In this document: piece after piece, positions 55,546 through 63,028 of the stretch
Layout: the number at the start of each line of letters is the position of its first letter
Numbering within the stretch: the first letter of the stretch is position 1
NCBI GenBank assembly: GCA_003223415.1
Contig: QHUY01000046.1
Coordinates: 4,856 to 67,883 of the forward strand
DNA length: 63,028 nt
Direction of reading: 5' to 3'
DNA from: Gemmatimonadota bacterium
Lineage (GTDB): Bacteria > Gemmatimonadota > Gemmatimonadetes > Gemmatimonadales > GWC2-71-9
Program-made: the position numbers and the translations under genes
The notes under the pieces: generated by a model
What the model saw: only the letters and a program-made list of their open reading frames with translations
The model's database searches: none
Told to the model about the DNA's origin: nothing

Positions 55546-56349
55546 TCAGGTAAGCACACCCCGAAAGACCATCCGTGCCTCCCCTCCCAGCCATACGTCG
55601 TCGTAGCCATGGCCTGGCTTCCGTAGGGCCTGCACATCCAGCCTTCGGCCACTTGAGGTCAGGATGATGGTAGGAAGCCGCGCTAGGCCCCATTCAGACA
55701 AGGCGCAGGCCGCTGCCACGGCGCCTGTCCCGCACGCTAGGGTCTCCCCCTCGACCCCCCGCTCGTAGGTTCGCATCCGCCATTCGCCAGGCGCTTGGGC
55801 TGGCGAGATGAAGTTCACGTTGGCCCCCCCCTGGGGGGCGAGCGCGGGATGGAATCGTAGGGACCGTCCTCGAGCCGCCAGCGCTACCTGGTCGACGTTT
55901 TCGACCAGGACCAAGAGGTGTGGCACGCCGACCACGCCAAGGGCGAGACGCCGCTCCCCTGGCTCGAGCTCGATGCCGGGCACGGCCACCGGTGACTGCA
56001 ATGGAGTCAGATGCAGCTCGGCCCGTCCGGGATCCGCGGTGCAGCGGCTCTCGTACACGCCCGCGTCGGTCTCCAATCGCATCCCTTCTGCGGGCGCAAC
56101 GCCCAGGTGCGCGGCGAGACGGGTGCTGCACAGGGCCGCGTTGCCGCACATGGCCGCGTGCGAGCCGTCGCTGTTGAAATAGATCATGCGGACCGCCCCG
56201 GGCGCGGACCCCGCGAGCACGAACACGACGCCGTCGGCGCCCACCCCGGTGCCGCGCGCGCACGCCGCCCGGATGTCGGCTGGGGACCAGTCCCCGGGCG
56301 TGGAGACCCGCCCGTCGACCATGACGAAGTCGTTGCCCGACCCCGTCAT
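55546..56349 (-). CDS. dapF: Diaminopimelate epimerase
   Basis: Converts LL- to meso-diaminopimelate for lysine and peptidoglycan. 267 residues from the ATG at 56349. Catalytic cysteines are in AAMCGNAALC and in ACGTGAVAAA. FNSDGSHAAMCGN is the family core. The conserved N-terminus normally starts about five residues earlier (LPVYKMTGSGNDF), but no ATG, GTG or TTG exists there between the preceding gene's stop and 56349. A non-canonical start such as CTC 56364 or GTC 56358 may therefore be used. Convergent with the TPR gene. Confidence 0.9.
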   Translation of the reverse strand: MTGSGNDFVMVDGRVSTPGDWSPADIRAACARGTGVGADGVVFVLAGSAPGAVRMIYFNSDGSHAAMCGNAALCSTRLAAHLGVAPAEGMRLETDAGVYESRCTADPGRAELHLTPLQSPVAVPGIELEPGERRLALGVVGVPHLLVLVENVDQVALAARGRSLRFHPALAPQGGANVNFISPAQAPGEWRMRTYERGVEGETLACGTGAVAAACALSEWGLARLPTIILTSSGRRLDVQALRKPGHGYDDVWLGGEARMVFRGVLT

Positions 56350-56369
56350 CTTGTAGACGGGGAGCCCGA

Positions 56370-57092
56370 CTAAATGCGGCCGAACCAGCCCATCAGCCGC
56401 AGGCGCGGTACCATCCACACCGCCTCGCGCACGATGGCCTTGTTCATCTTGCTCTGCCCCTCGGTCCGGTCCACGAACACGATGGGGATTTCCGCCAGTT
56501 TGAATCCTTTTCGCCATGCCCGGACACTCATTTCGATCTGGAAAGCGTACCCATTGGAGCGCACCTGGTCGAGGTCGATCGCCTCGAGCACATGCCGGCG
56601 AAAGCACTTGAACCCGCCGGTCAGGTCCCAGATCCGCAGCCCCGTCAACCAGCGGGCGTAAATGTTGGCGCAGTACGACAGTAACAGCCGGCCCATGGGC
56701 CAGTTGACCACCGTCACCCTGCCTCCAAGATAACGCGATCCGAGCACCAGGTCCGCCCCTTGGACGGCCTTGAGAAACTCCTTCAAGTGCGCGGGATCGT
56801 GCGAGAAGTCAGCGTCCATCTCGAAGAGGTAGTCGTAGCCGCGCTCGAGTCCCCAACGAAACGCGGCCCGGTAGGCCGTGCCGAGTCCCAGCTTCTCCTC
56901 TCGGTGCAGCACGTGGACCCGGGAGTCGGCCCGGGCGAGCTCGTCGGCGATGCGGCCGGTCCCGTCCTGGGAGTTGTCGTCCACGACCAGCACGTCGATC
57001 CTCGGGTCTTGCGCCAGGACCTGCGGCAGGAGATTGGCGAGGTTCGGCGCCTCGTTGTACGTCGGAACGACGACGAGGGCTCGCTCAGCCAC
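56370..57092 (-). CDS. GT2 polyprenol-phosphate sugar transferase (DPM1-like)
   Basis: 240 residues, GTG at 57092. VVVPTYNEAPNLANLL, LVVDDNSQDGT and the DxD in YLFEMDADFSHDP are intact, as are GSRYLGG and DLTGGFKCFRR. No C-terminal membrane domain, so it resembles soluble dolichol-phosphate mannose synthase-type enzymes that load a sugar from a nucleotide donor onto polyprenol phosphate. The YfhO-type protein encoded just upstream in the same operon could use the lipid-linked sugar. It overlaps that gene by eight bases. Confidence 0.9.
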   Translation of the reverse strand: MAERALVVVPTYNEAPNLANLLPQVLAQDPRIDVLVVDDNSQDGTGRIADELARADSRVHVLHREEKLGLGTAYRAAFRWGLERGYDYLFEMDADFSHDPAHLKEFLKAVQGADLVLGSRYLGGRVTVVNWPMGRLLLSYCANIYARWLTGLRIWDLTGGFKCFRRHVLEAIDLDQVRSNGYAFQIEMSVRAWRKGFKLAEIPIVFVDRTEGQSKMNKAIVREAVWMVPRLRLMGWFGRI

Positions 57093-59505
57093 GCCGCCTC
57101 CGCCGCGAAAGCGGGGGGACCACCAGCCCCAGGGCCAGCACCAGCAGCGACAGCAAGGTGGCCTTCCGGCCGGTGCGGTAGTCGTGCGAGTCGAACACCA
57201 GGTCGATCCCCCGGGCGCCCGCCGGCACCGGGACCGTGATGAACGTCTGGTCGCCGCGGTACACCTCTGCCGGCGCGCCATCCACCGTCGCGTGCCAGTC
57301 CGGATACCAGTTCTCCGCGACCAGCAAGTAGCTCGGCGCGGGGGGCGCGGGGTCGAGGCTGATCGACATCTGCCCGGGCGCCCAGTGCGTCACCGTCGGC
57401 TTGGACGGGCTCGGTGGTGGCATCTCGGTGATGGGTAGTGGGTTCAGGTGCTGTGTGGTATCGAGCAGCACCAGTCGGTCGAAATCGAGCCGCCGGTCCA
57501 GCAGCGTTGGCACGATGCGTTCGGGCTCGGCTTTAACTGCCGCCGGCACCACCCGAGCGTAGGGGGGCACGGTGTCGGCCTCGTGAACATAGGCGCGGCC
57601 GCCCGCCGCGGTGGTCGAGGGGCCCAACACGGGGTGATAGCCGGGCACACGGCTGCTGTCGGCCAGAATCACGTACCGTACGGCGAGCAGCTGCCACAAG
57701 TGCGTGGTGCCGAAGACGTAGCGGTAGCCCTCGTCCTTGTCCACCAGCTCATCATAGGCTCGCAGTTCGAAGCCATGGTAGCCCAGCACCTGTGGGATGC
57801 CGTGCCTCATGAGCACGGTGCCGGGGTAGACGGTATCGAGGGCGCGGTAGGGCGGCGGGGTCGCTTTGATGAGTCGCTCAATGGGGTCCTCGGCGTACAG
57901 CTCCTGCTCCGGGCGGCTCCACTGCCAGAAGCCTGCCCCCGCTCGCCAGAGATCTGCGCCCACGACGAGCGCGAGCACAGTGGCGAAGACAGGCGGGGAG
58001 GCCTTGCCGTCCACGAACGTGAGCCCCACCCCGGCGACCAGGGCGAGCGCCACGCAGCTCCCCACCGCCCCCCACAGGATTCCCGACTGGGCGGTGCGCG
58101 CGGCTGCCGTGACGTTGCCGACCACGTGGCGCACGGTAGCCGCGTGCGCCGCGGCCCAGGATTCCGCTATCGTGCCGTAGACGCCCACCAGGCCGAGCAG
58201 TCCGAGCAGGCCGGCGACGCCAAGTGCGTAGAGCAGCACCGTGCGGCCCTCGCGCCGCTCCAATCGCTCAACACCGGCGGCCGCGAGGATCGCGACCGCG
58301 AGCGCGACCACGTAGAAGGCGATCCCTGGGGCGCGGGTCTTGTTCACATAGGGGACCAGCGTCCACCACAGCCGATAGAACGGCGTTCCTCCCCCAAGGC
58401 TGACGAGCAGGAACAGCACGGCGAGCGCCAGCGCCCAACGCGTGAGCCTCTTGTGTTGCCCTTCCCCCTCCCGCCCCCCCGCGGCCCCGAGGACGGCGAG
58501 TAGGATGAGCGGGAGCCCGAGGTACTCACTGTGGAGCTTGAGGGAGTTCGGCCCCCAGTACGTGTCGTGCGCACCAGTGAGATCGGTGACGCCGGTGAAA
58601 CCCGACAGGAAGAATTCCGGGACATGGATCCACGGCGTGCCGTAGCTGGCGGACCATTCGAACCCTTGGGCTGCCGCGCGAACCGAAAACGGTATGTAGT
58701 GGAAGAACGGGAGGACTTGGATCAACGACATTCCGAAACCGAGCAGGACACCGCCGAGGGCGAACGCGAGGCCGGTCCACCGCTCGCGCGGGGTCAGCTT
58801 GATCGGCTCACCAAAGACCAGGTACAGCGCGAAGATGCCGGCGACGATGAGCGCGTACTGCGCGGTCTGGTACTGCGGCGACAACAGCGCCAGGCCGACC
58901 GCGAGGCCGAGCAGGGCGTGGCCCTCGAGCCGCCGCCGTCGGATCCCCAGCACGAGGCCGATCAGCATCAGTGGCAGCAGCGCGGTGACAAAGAGCTTGC
59001 CGTCGTGACCTGGTGAGGCGTAGGAGACCACCACCCCGCTCAACTGGTAGGCCGTGCCACCGACGACCGAGCCGAGCCAGGAGAACCCCAACATCCGCAG
59101 CAGCAGATAAAGAAAGAACCCGGCCATCACGTAGTGGGCCACGAACGCGATGTCCATGGCAGGCACCGTGGACATGAACAAGCGGAGCCAGGCGGTGGGA
59201 TAGAACAGGTCGCCGAAGCCGGCGAACACCGGGACGCCGCCCACCATCATGGGGTTCCACTGCGGAGGGTGCCCCGTGGCCTTCCACTGCAGCGCGCCCC
59301 ACAGCCGGATGGCGTAGCCGGTGGCGTGCTGGTCACTGTTGGGCCCCGCCAGGAGCTGCCCGCCCCACATCGGCAGCGAGAGGATCGCGATCCACAGGCA
59401 GCAGAACCCGAATGCGGCCAGGTCGGGCCGGGCCGGAGCGTACGGGACGAGGGGTGGAGAGGGTGCGAGCGTGGGGGCCGGGGCGCCGCCGGGGGATTTG
59501 CTCAA
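57085..59505 (-). CDS. YfhO-family multispanning membrane protein (putative GT-C)
   Basis: 806 residues, TTG at 59505, which overlaps the next upstream gene's stop and has GGGAG seven bases before it. About 12 membrane helices occupy residues 30-530, followed by a soluble beta-rich periplasmic C-terminus (WYPDWHATVDG, YRGDQTFITVPV) and a last membrane segment before the Arg-rich end. The DLFYPTAWLRLF region and these C-terminal motifs match Pfam YfhO. Bacillus YfhO glycosylates lipoteichoic acid using lipid-linked sugar. Here it would glycosylate a surface polymer, an inference. Frame extension up to 60408 is antiphase to the next gene. Confidence 0.82.
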   Translation of the reverse strand: MSKSPGGAPAPTLAPSPPLVPYAPARPDLAAFGFCCLWIAILSLPMWGGQLLAGPNSDQHATGYAIRLWGALQWKATGHPPQWNPMMVGGVPVFAGFGDLFYPTAWLRLFMSTVPAMDIAFVAHYVMAGFFLYLLLRMLGFSWLGSVVGGTAYQLSGVVVSYASPGHDGKLFVTALLPLMLIGLVLGIRRRRLEGHALLGLAVGLALLSPQYQTAQYALIVAGIFALYLVFGEPIKLTPRERWTGLAFALGGVLLGFGMSLIQVLPFFHYIPFSVRAAAQGFEWSASYGTPWIHVPEFFLSGFTGVTDLTGAHDTYWGPNSLKLHSEYLGLPLILLAVLGAAGGREGEGQHKRLTRWALALAVLFLLVSLGGGTPFYRLWWTLVPYVNKTRAPGIAFYVVALAVAILAAAGVERLERREGRTVLLYALGVAGLLGLLGLVGVYGTIAESWAAAHAATVRHVVGNVTAAARTAQSGILWGAVGSCVALALVAGVGLTFVDGKASPPVFATVLALVVGADLWRAGAGFWQWSRPEQELYAEDPIERLIKATPPPYRALDTVYPGTVLMRHGIPQVLGYHGFELRAYDELVDKDEGYRYVFGTTHLWQLLAVRYVILADSSRVPGYHPVLGPSTTAAGGRAYVHEADTVPPYARVVPAAVKAEPERIVPTLLDRRLDFDRLVLLDTTQHLNPLPITEMPPPSPSKPTVTHWAPGQMSISLDPAPPAPSYLLVAENWYPDWHATVDGAPAEVYRGDQTFITVPVPAGARGIDLVFDSHDYRTGRKATLLSLLVLALGLVVPPLSRRRRRG

Positions 59506-60425
59506 CGAAGGGCTCCCTTTCGCACGACGAGGAACGGCGCCGCGGCGCCAAGCTCGGTGATCGTCAGCAGCACCCGCGACGCGAGCGCCAGCGCGACCGC
59601 CAGCTTCGGCCCGACGGCGCCCGCGAGCAGGAGATAGAACAGCGACTCCCGAGGGCCGAGGCCCGCCGGGGCGAACACCGCCACGAGGCCTACAAGATAC
59701 GAGATCGTGAACACGGTCGCGGCCAGGCCCCAGCCAAGCGTCACGTCCGCCGTGAGCCCGCGGGCGAGGCACTGGAAGGCCAGCCCATATGCGGCCCAGG
59801 CGACGACGTTGACCAGAAAGGCGGCGAGCATGACTCCCGCCGGGATCGGCGCGAGGGCCGGCCAGGAGGCGGGCAGGACGCGCCGCAGCGTCCCCAACGC
59901 CCGCGGCGAGGACAGCGCGACCACGCCCAGTAGCGCGCCAATGCCGAGCGTGAGCGTTACGACGACCATCCAGGCCGGCGCGGCGCGCAAGGCCGCGGGG
60001 CTGAGCGCCCCCACCAGGGCGAGGCCGCTCCCCAGCGCGAGGGCCTGGTTCACGAGCGCGGCCGCGACCGCGGCCGGCGCGTCTACACCGGCCTGTTGGG
60101 CCAGCAGCGCATTGCCCGCGATGGCCCACACCTTGCCAGGAAGGTACTTGCCAAGGTTCGACACCATGCAGATACGCGCGGCGTCGCGGTACCCGAGCCG
60201 CTGATGCATCGAGACCACCACCCGGCGCCACGCCTCGACGAGCAGCGCGTAGGCTGTCCAGACGATCGCCACACTCGCGACGAGCCAGGCCGGCCGCACT
60301 TCCCAGGCTACTGGCTGCGCTCGCAGCGCGTCCCAGCTTCCCGCGAGCCTGCGTACCGCGAGCCCGATGACGAGCAGTGCGAGCAGCGCCTGGGCGGTTC
60401 GCCACCAACGCCTCCGCTCAGCCAT
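59502..60425 (-). CDS. Flippase-like membrane protein (LPG synthase TM / UPF0104 family)
   Basis: 307 residues with seven to eight membrane helices. MVSNLGKYLPGKVWAIAGN near residue 88 and APAGLGPRESLF near the C-terminus are the family hallmarks of the lysylphosphatidylglycerol-synthase transmembrane/AglD-type superfamily. These proteins are proposed lipid or lipid-linked-sugar flippases without the MprF catalytic domain. Start at 60425 overlaps the deacetylase stop by eight bases. Confidence 0.85.
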   Translation of the reverse strand: MAERRRWWRTAQALLALLVIGLAVRRLAGSWDALRAQPVAWEVRPAWLVASVAIVWTAYALLVEAWRRVVVSMHQRLGYRDAARICMVSNLGKYLPGKVWAIAGNALLAQQAGVDAPAAVAAALVNQALALGSGLALVGALSPAALRAAPAWMVVVTLTLGIGALLGVVALSSPRALGTLRRVLPASWPALAPIPAGVMLAAFLVNVVAWAAYGLAFQCLARGLTADVTLGWGLAATVFTISYLVGLVAVFAPAGLGPRESLFYLLLAGAVGPKLAVALALASRVLLTITELGAAAPFLVVRKGALR

Positions 60426-61905
60426 GGTCGCCGGCCGGCCAAGGACGCGTCTCCACCACCCTGCCCTGGCCGTCTTCCAGGACGAGCGGCCACTGCTGCC
60501 GCTCTTCCCCGTCGGCCACGAGGTCGAGCCGGCCCTCGGACGTCACGGTCCGCGCCCGCACGCCACGTCGCGCCGCGCGCCACGCGACGACCTCGCCGAG
60601 GGTCCCGACAAACGGGGGGCGCTCGCCCGCCAGGACCTCGCGCACCAGCCGCCCGTACCCTGCCGGAGCGTCGGGAAACCCCAGCGCGGGGGTGAGATTC
60701 GGGTGCCAGAGGCCCACCCACAACCCTTCCACCTCCCGGCAGGCGGCCGCGAGCGACACCCCGTCCTCGATCCAGGCGTCGGGATCTTCCACGCCGCCGT
60801 ACTTACTCAACGCGCGGTCCATCCAGACGAGCGGCACCTCATCGAGCGGGGTGGACGCCTGCGTCTTCGCGTCCCAGCCGGGGACGATGTCGGCGACGCC
60901 GAGCCGGAAGCCGCTCCGGTCGGGGTAGCCGTAGGTGGCGTCGTAGCGGAAGCCCGCGGCGAGCATCGCCTGCTGGGTCGCCCCGGGGCGCATGCGCAGG
61001 AAGTGCTGCCGCACTCCCCCCGGCACCCGACCGGTAACGGCGGCCAGCCGTTCCCGCTCGCGGCGCAGCGTGGCCACGTCGAGCCAGCTCGCGAAGCTGC
61101 CGTGCAATCCGATCTCGTGGCCACCGTCGCTCACCGCGGAGAGGAGCCGCCGCGTGGCGCGGGACTCCGGGCGGTAGGTGACGTCTCCCCCGGCCCAGGT
61201 GCGCAGTGTGGGGGTCCCGCCGATCACGAACCATGTCGAGCGCACACCGGCGTCGCCGTCGGCGCGCAGCAACTGATCGACCCCCTGCCAGACCGGTGAC
61301 TGCCCGCCGCCCGCCCTCCTCCCCGCGGCCGCGAGCCCGGCCCAGGTACTCCGTGCGGCCCGACCGACCTCGCCCCGGCGGAGCAGTTCGACCAACCGGA
61401 GCAGTGTGAAAACAGGCCACCCGGCGACGACATCGAGATCGTGGGTGAAGGCCGCAGCCCAGCGTCGCCCGTTCGGCCAGGGCGCGAGGCAGCGCACGGG
61501 CCGGGGGCCGGCGGCGGTGCGCACGGCCGCCCGCAGCGCGGCGGCGTGGCGGCTCACCACGGGTTCGCGCCAGCGCTCGGCGCGCACCAGGGGGTTCTCG
61601 TGGGACGGCACCCGGTCGTGCGGGTCGTAGCTCTCCGACCGCTGCTCCTCCCCCGCCCCGGCCACGTCGCTGACGTAGGTGAGCACGTTGCGGGAGAAGC
61701 GTACCTCACCGTCCTCGTGCGTCAGCGCCCAGCGGCCGGCGAGGAACGCGTCGTAGTCGTCGCGGCGATCGTTGGTGATGGTGAGCCGCACGACGTCGGC
61801 GGCGGGGTCGTCCACCGGCAGGAGCCGCGACGCGTCGAGCAGCACGGCAAGGCCGTAGCGCTCGTTGGGCCGGAGGTGCGCGGCCGGCGTCGTGAGGCGG
61901 ATCAC
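60418..61905 (-). CDS. Polysaccharide deacetylase-like protein
   Basis: 495 residues, GTG at 61905 overlapping the acetyltransferase stop. An N-terminal beta-domain of about 170 residues is followed by a NodB-fold deacetylase: FTHDLDVV (metal Asp), [22 protein letters not shown] (metal His) and [12 protein letters not shown] Gly-rich insertion (RRAGGGQ) lies between the first two motifs. It would remove acetyl groups from a surface glycan, and neighbours support this role. Frame extension beyond 61905 lies within the acetyltransferase gene. Confidence 0.85.
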   Translation of the reverse strand: MIRLTTPAAHLRPNERYGLAVLLDASRLLPVDDPAADVVRLTITNDRRDDYDAFLAGRWALTHEDGEVRFSRNVLTYVSDVAGAGEEQRSESYDPHDRVPSHENPLVRAERWREPVVSRHAAALRAAVRTAAGPRPVRCLAPWPNGRRWAAAFTHDLDVVAGWPVFTLLRLVELLRRGEVGRAARSTWAGLAAAGRRAGGGQSPVWQGVDQLLRADGDAGVRSTWFVIGGTPTLRTWAGGDVTYRPESRATRRLLSAVSDGGHEIGLHGSFASWLDVATLRRERERLAAVTGRVPGGVRQHFLRMRPGATQQAMLAAGFRYDATYGYPDRSGFRLGVADIVPGWDAKTQASTPLDEVPLVWMDRALSKYGGVEDPDAWIEDGVSLAAACREVEGLWVGLWHPNLTPALGFPDAPAGYGRLVREVLAGERPPFVGTLGEVVAWRAARRGVRARTVTSEGRLDLVADGEERQQWPLVLEDGQGRVVETRPWPAGDHG

Positions 61906-62366
61906 GACCAGCCGGTCGGCGGGGTGAGCACGCGGATGGTGCGCGCCGGCTGGCCGGCGACGACGTGCAGCGGCGGCACGTCTTGCGTGACGACGCTGTT
62001 CGCCCCGACGACCGCGCCGCGGCCGATCGTCACGCCGGGCAGGACCACGACCCCGGCCCCGAGCCAGACATCGGGCTCGATCACGATCGGCGCGCGCTTG
62101 ACGGGGGCAAAATCCCGGATGCGGGACTCGTTGGGGTGCGAGGACAGCACGAGAGTGACCCGCGGCGCCATACTCACGCGGTCCCCAATGGTCAGGTTGC
62201 CCTTGTCCTCCAGCTCCTCGGCGATGAGGATGTCGTCGGCGATGTACACGTCCCGCCCGATGCGGTAGCCGCACCAGCGCAGCAGGTGCACGCGCCACGC
62301 GGGGAAGAAGGCGTTCCGCGCCCAGCGCTTCAAGACCTTCTTCCGCAGCCGCCACAGGAATCGCAC
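61902..62366 (-). CDS. Hexapeptide-repeat acetyltransferase (LbH)
   Basis: 154 residues, GTG at 62366. The N-terminus is basic ([17 protein letters not shown]), then left-handed beta-helix repeats follow: [45 protein letters not shown] catalytic-type His is in VLSSHPNES. It resembles sugar O-acetyltransferases of the maltose/WcaF group. Together with the neighbouring deacetylase it could set the acetylation pattern of an exported polysaccharide. Confidence 0.85.
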   Translation of the reverse strand: MRFLWRLRKKVLKRWARNAFFPAWRVHLLRWCGYRIGRDVYIADDILIAEELEDKGNLTIGDRVSMAPRVTLVLSSHPNESRIRDFAPVKRAPIVIEPDVWLGAGVVVLPGVTIGRGAVVGANSVVTQDVPPLHVVAGQPARTIRVLTPPTGWS

Positions 62367-62370
62367 CGGA

Positions 62371-63028
62371 TCACCCCAGGAAGCGGTACAGGGCCGACCC
62401 CAGTCGCGCGACGGGCGCCGGGAGCCACCCCCACACGCGGGCCGCCAGGGCCAGCGCGCCCCGATCGCGGCGCGCCTGATTCAAGCCGCCGGCGTCCGGC
62501 CAGTAATCATATGCCAGCGGTACCGCCTGCGCACCCCAACGCAGCTTGAACTCGGCGAGCGAGGCCTGCTCCGGCGCCGTGCGACCGAGGTCGCAGGTGA
62601 CGCCGGCCGCCGCGGCGCGTTGCAATCCGGCCCAGAGCAGCACATGCGTGGGCCGGTACTGCTGCACGTACGCCGGATCGGCGGCGCTGAACGCGTAGAT
62701 CCACTCGCGTGGCCCCTTGAACATCACGAATCCGGCGACGATCCGGCCGTCCGGGACGCGGGCCAGGTAGAGGTCCGCGAGCCGCTCCCGCTGCAGCCGC
62801 CGGCAGAGGTCCACGAAGAAGCGGCGTGGCGGTGCGGGCACGCCGTGGCTCTGCTGCACTCGCTCCTCGAGCCGGGCCATCGCGAGCCAGTCGGCCTCGG
62901 ACTCGCCGTCCACGACCACGACGCCCGCCTTCTGGCCCTTGCGGATGCGCTGCCGGGTGCTGGTGACGTGCAGCCGGCTCCACACCGCCTGTTCCCCGCC
63001 CTCCGTCGAGACGCGATAGGTGGTGTAG
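62371..63028 (-). CDS. GNAT/FemAB-like acyltransferase, 5' end outside window
   Basis: The frame is open to the right edge, so the true start is beyond 63028. GTG 62985 is only an internal codon. The visible 219 residues hold one GNAT-fold half of a FemAB-type protein: [68 protein letters not shown] and a C-terminal helix. Such proteins transfer aminoacyl or acyl groups and often occur in exopolysaccharide loci. Substrate unknown. Confidence 0.75.
   Translation of the reverse strand, partial: YTTYRVSTEGGEQAVWSRLHVTSTRQRIRKGQKAGVVVVDGESEADWLAMARLEERVQQSHGVPAPPRRFFVDLCRRLQRERLADLYLARVPDGRIVAGFVMFKGPREWIYAFSAADPAYVQQYRPTHVLLWAGLQRAAAAGVTCDLGRTAPEQASLAEFKLRWGAQAVPLAYDYWPDAGGLNQARRDRGALALAARVWGWLPAPVARLGSALYRFLG

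Overview
This is a very G+C-rich bacterial chromosome segment with almost no intergenic space: most neighbouring genes overlap by 1-20 bases. The organism has an outer membrane (BamA, Skp, a full lipid A set, LolC/E-LolD, a TonB-dependent receptor). It also carries genes best known from Gram-positive lineages (mcsA-mcsB-clpC, bshC). That mix, with a fused LpxC-FabZ and a large receptor with a carboxypeptidase-regulatory-like domain, points to Gemmatimonadota. This is an inference from gene content, not from a marker-gene tree.

Region 1 (1-30.8 kb, all +) is a housekeeping block. After the 3' end of a Pro/Ala-rich protein come prfB (with the RF2 +1 frameshift), lysS, lolC/E, lolD, mcsA, mcsB and clpC. 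Next is an envelope block, bamA-skp-lpxD-lpxC/fabZ-lpxA-Gfo/Idh oxidoreductase-lpxB-LPLAT acyltransferase-lpxK. It covers outer-membrane protein insertion and every lipid A step from UDP-GlcNAc to lipid IVA except LpxH/LpxI. Then follow gdhA, rlmH, an AMMECR1 gene, bshC, a frame-disrupted small membrane protein, murJ, uvrC, a threonine synthase-like gene, larC and a secreted TPR protein.

Region 2 (30.8-44.7 kb, mostly -) is accessory. Seven genes, each overlapping the next, run leftward from 42.5 kb: a glycoside hydrolase-GT2 fusion, an ABC exporter, two APH-fold kinases, a GT-B-like protein, an ATP-grasp ligase and a TonB-dependent receptor. I read them as one unit that builds, modifies and exports a glycoconjugate or small metabolite, but the product is unknown. 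The exporter is broken: a perfect 66-bp inverted repeat sits where Walker A should be. Upstream are about 0.67 kb without a recognisable gene, a PIN/ribbon-helix-helix toxin-antitoxin pair, a small lipoprotein, and a tyrosine-recombinase remnant next to tRNA-Gly(CCC). The region is bounded by two paralogous TPR genes.

Region 3 (44.7-55.5 kb, +) returns to housekeeping: the second TPR gene, a DUF512 radical-SAM protein, der, plsY, gpsA, a MerR-like regulator, a frame-disrupted GT2, surE, pcm, a DedA protein, acyP, apt, tRNA-Arg(CCT) and a membrane TPR protein.

At 55,489-55,516, between convergent genes, lies a 28-bp sequence with the 11-6-11 layout of a XerCD dif site. Every gene after it is on the - strand. 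I infer that the replication terminus lies here.

Region 4 (55.5-63.0 kb, all -) holds dapF, a polyprenol-phosphate sugar transferase-like GT2, a YfhO-type membrane protein, a flippase-like membrane protein, a polysaccharide deacetylase, a hexapeptide acetyltransferase and a GNAT/FemAB-like protein cut by the window edge. This is a cell-surface polysaccharide unit.
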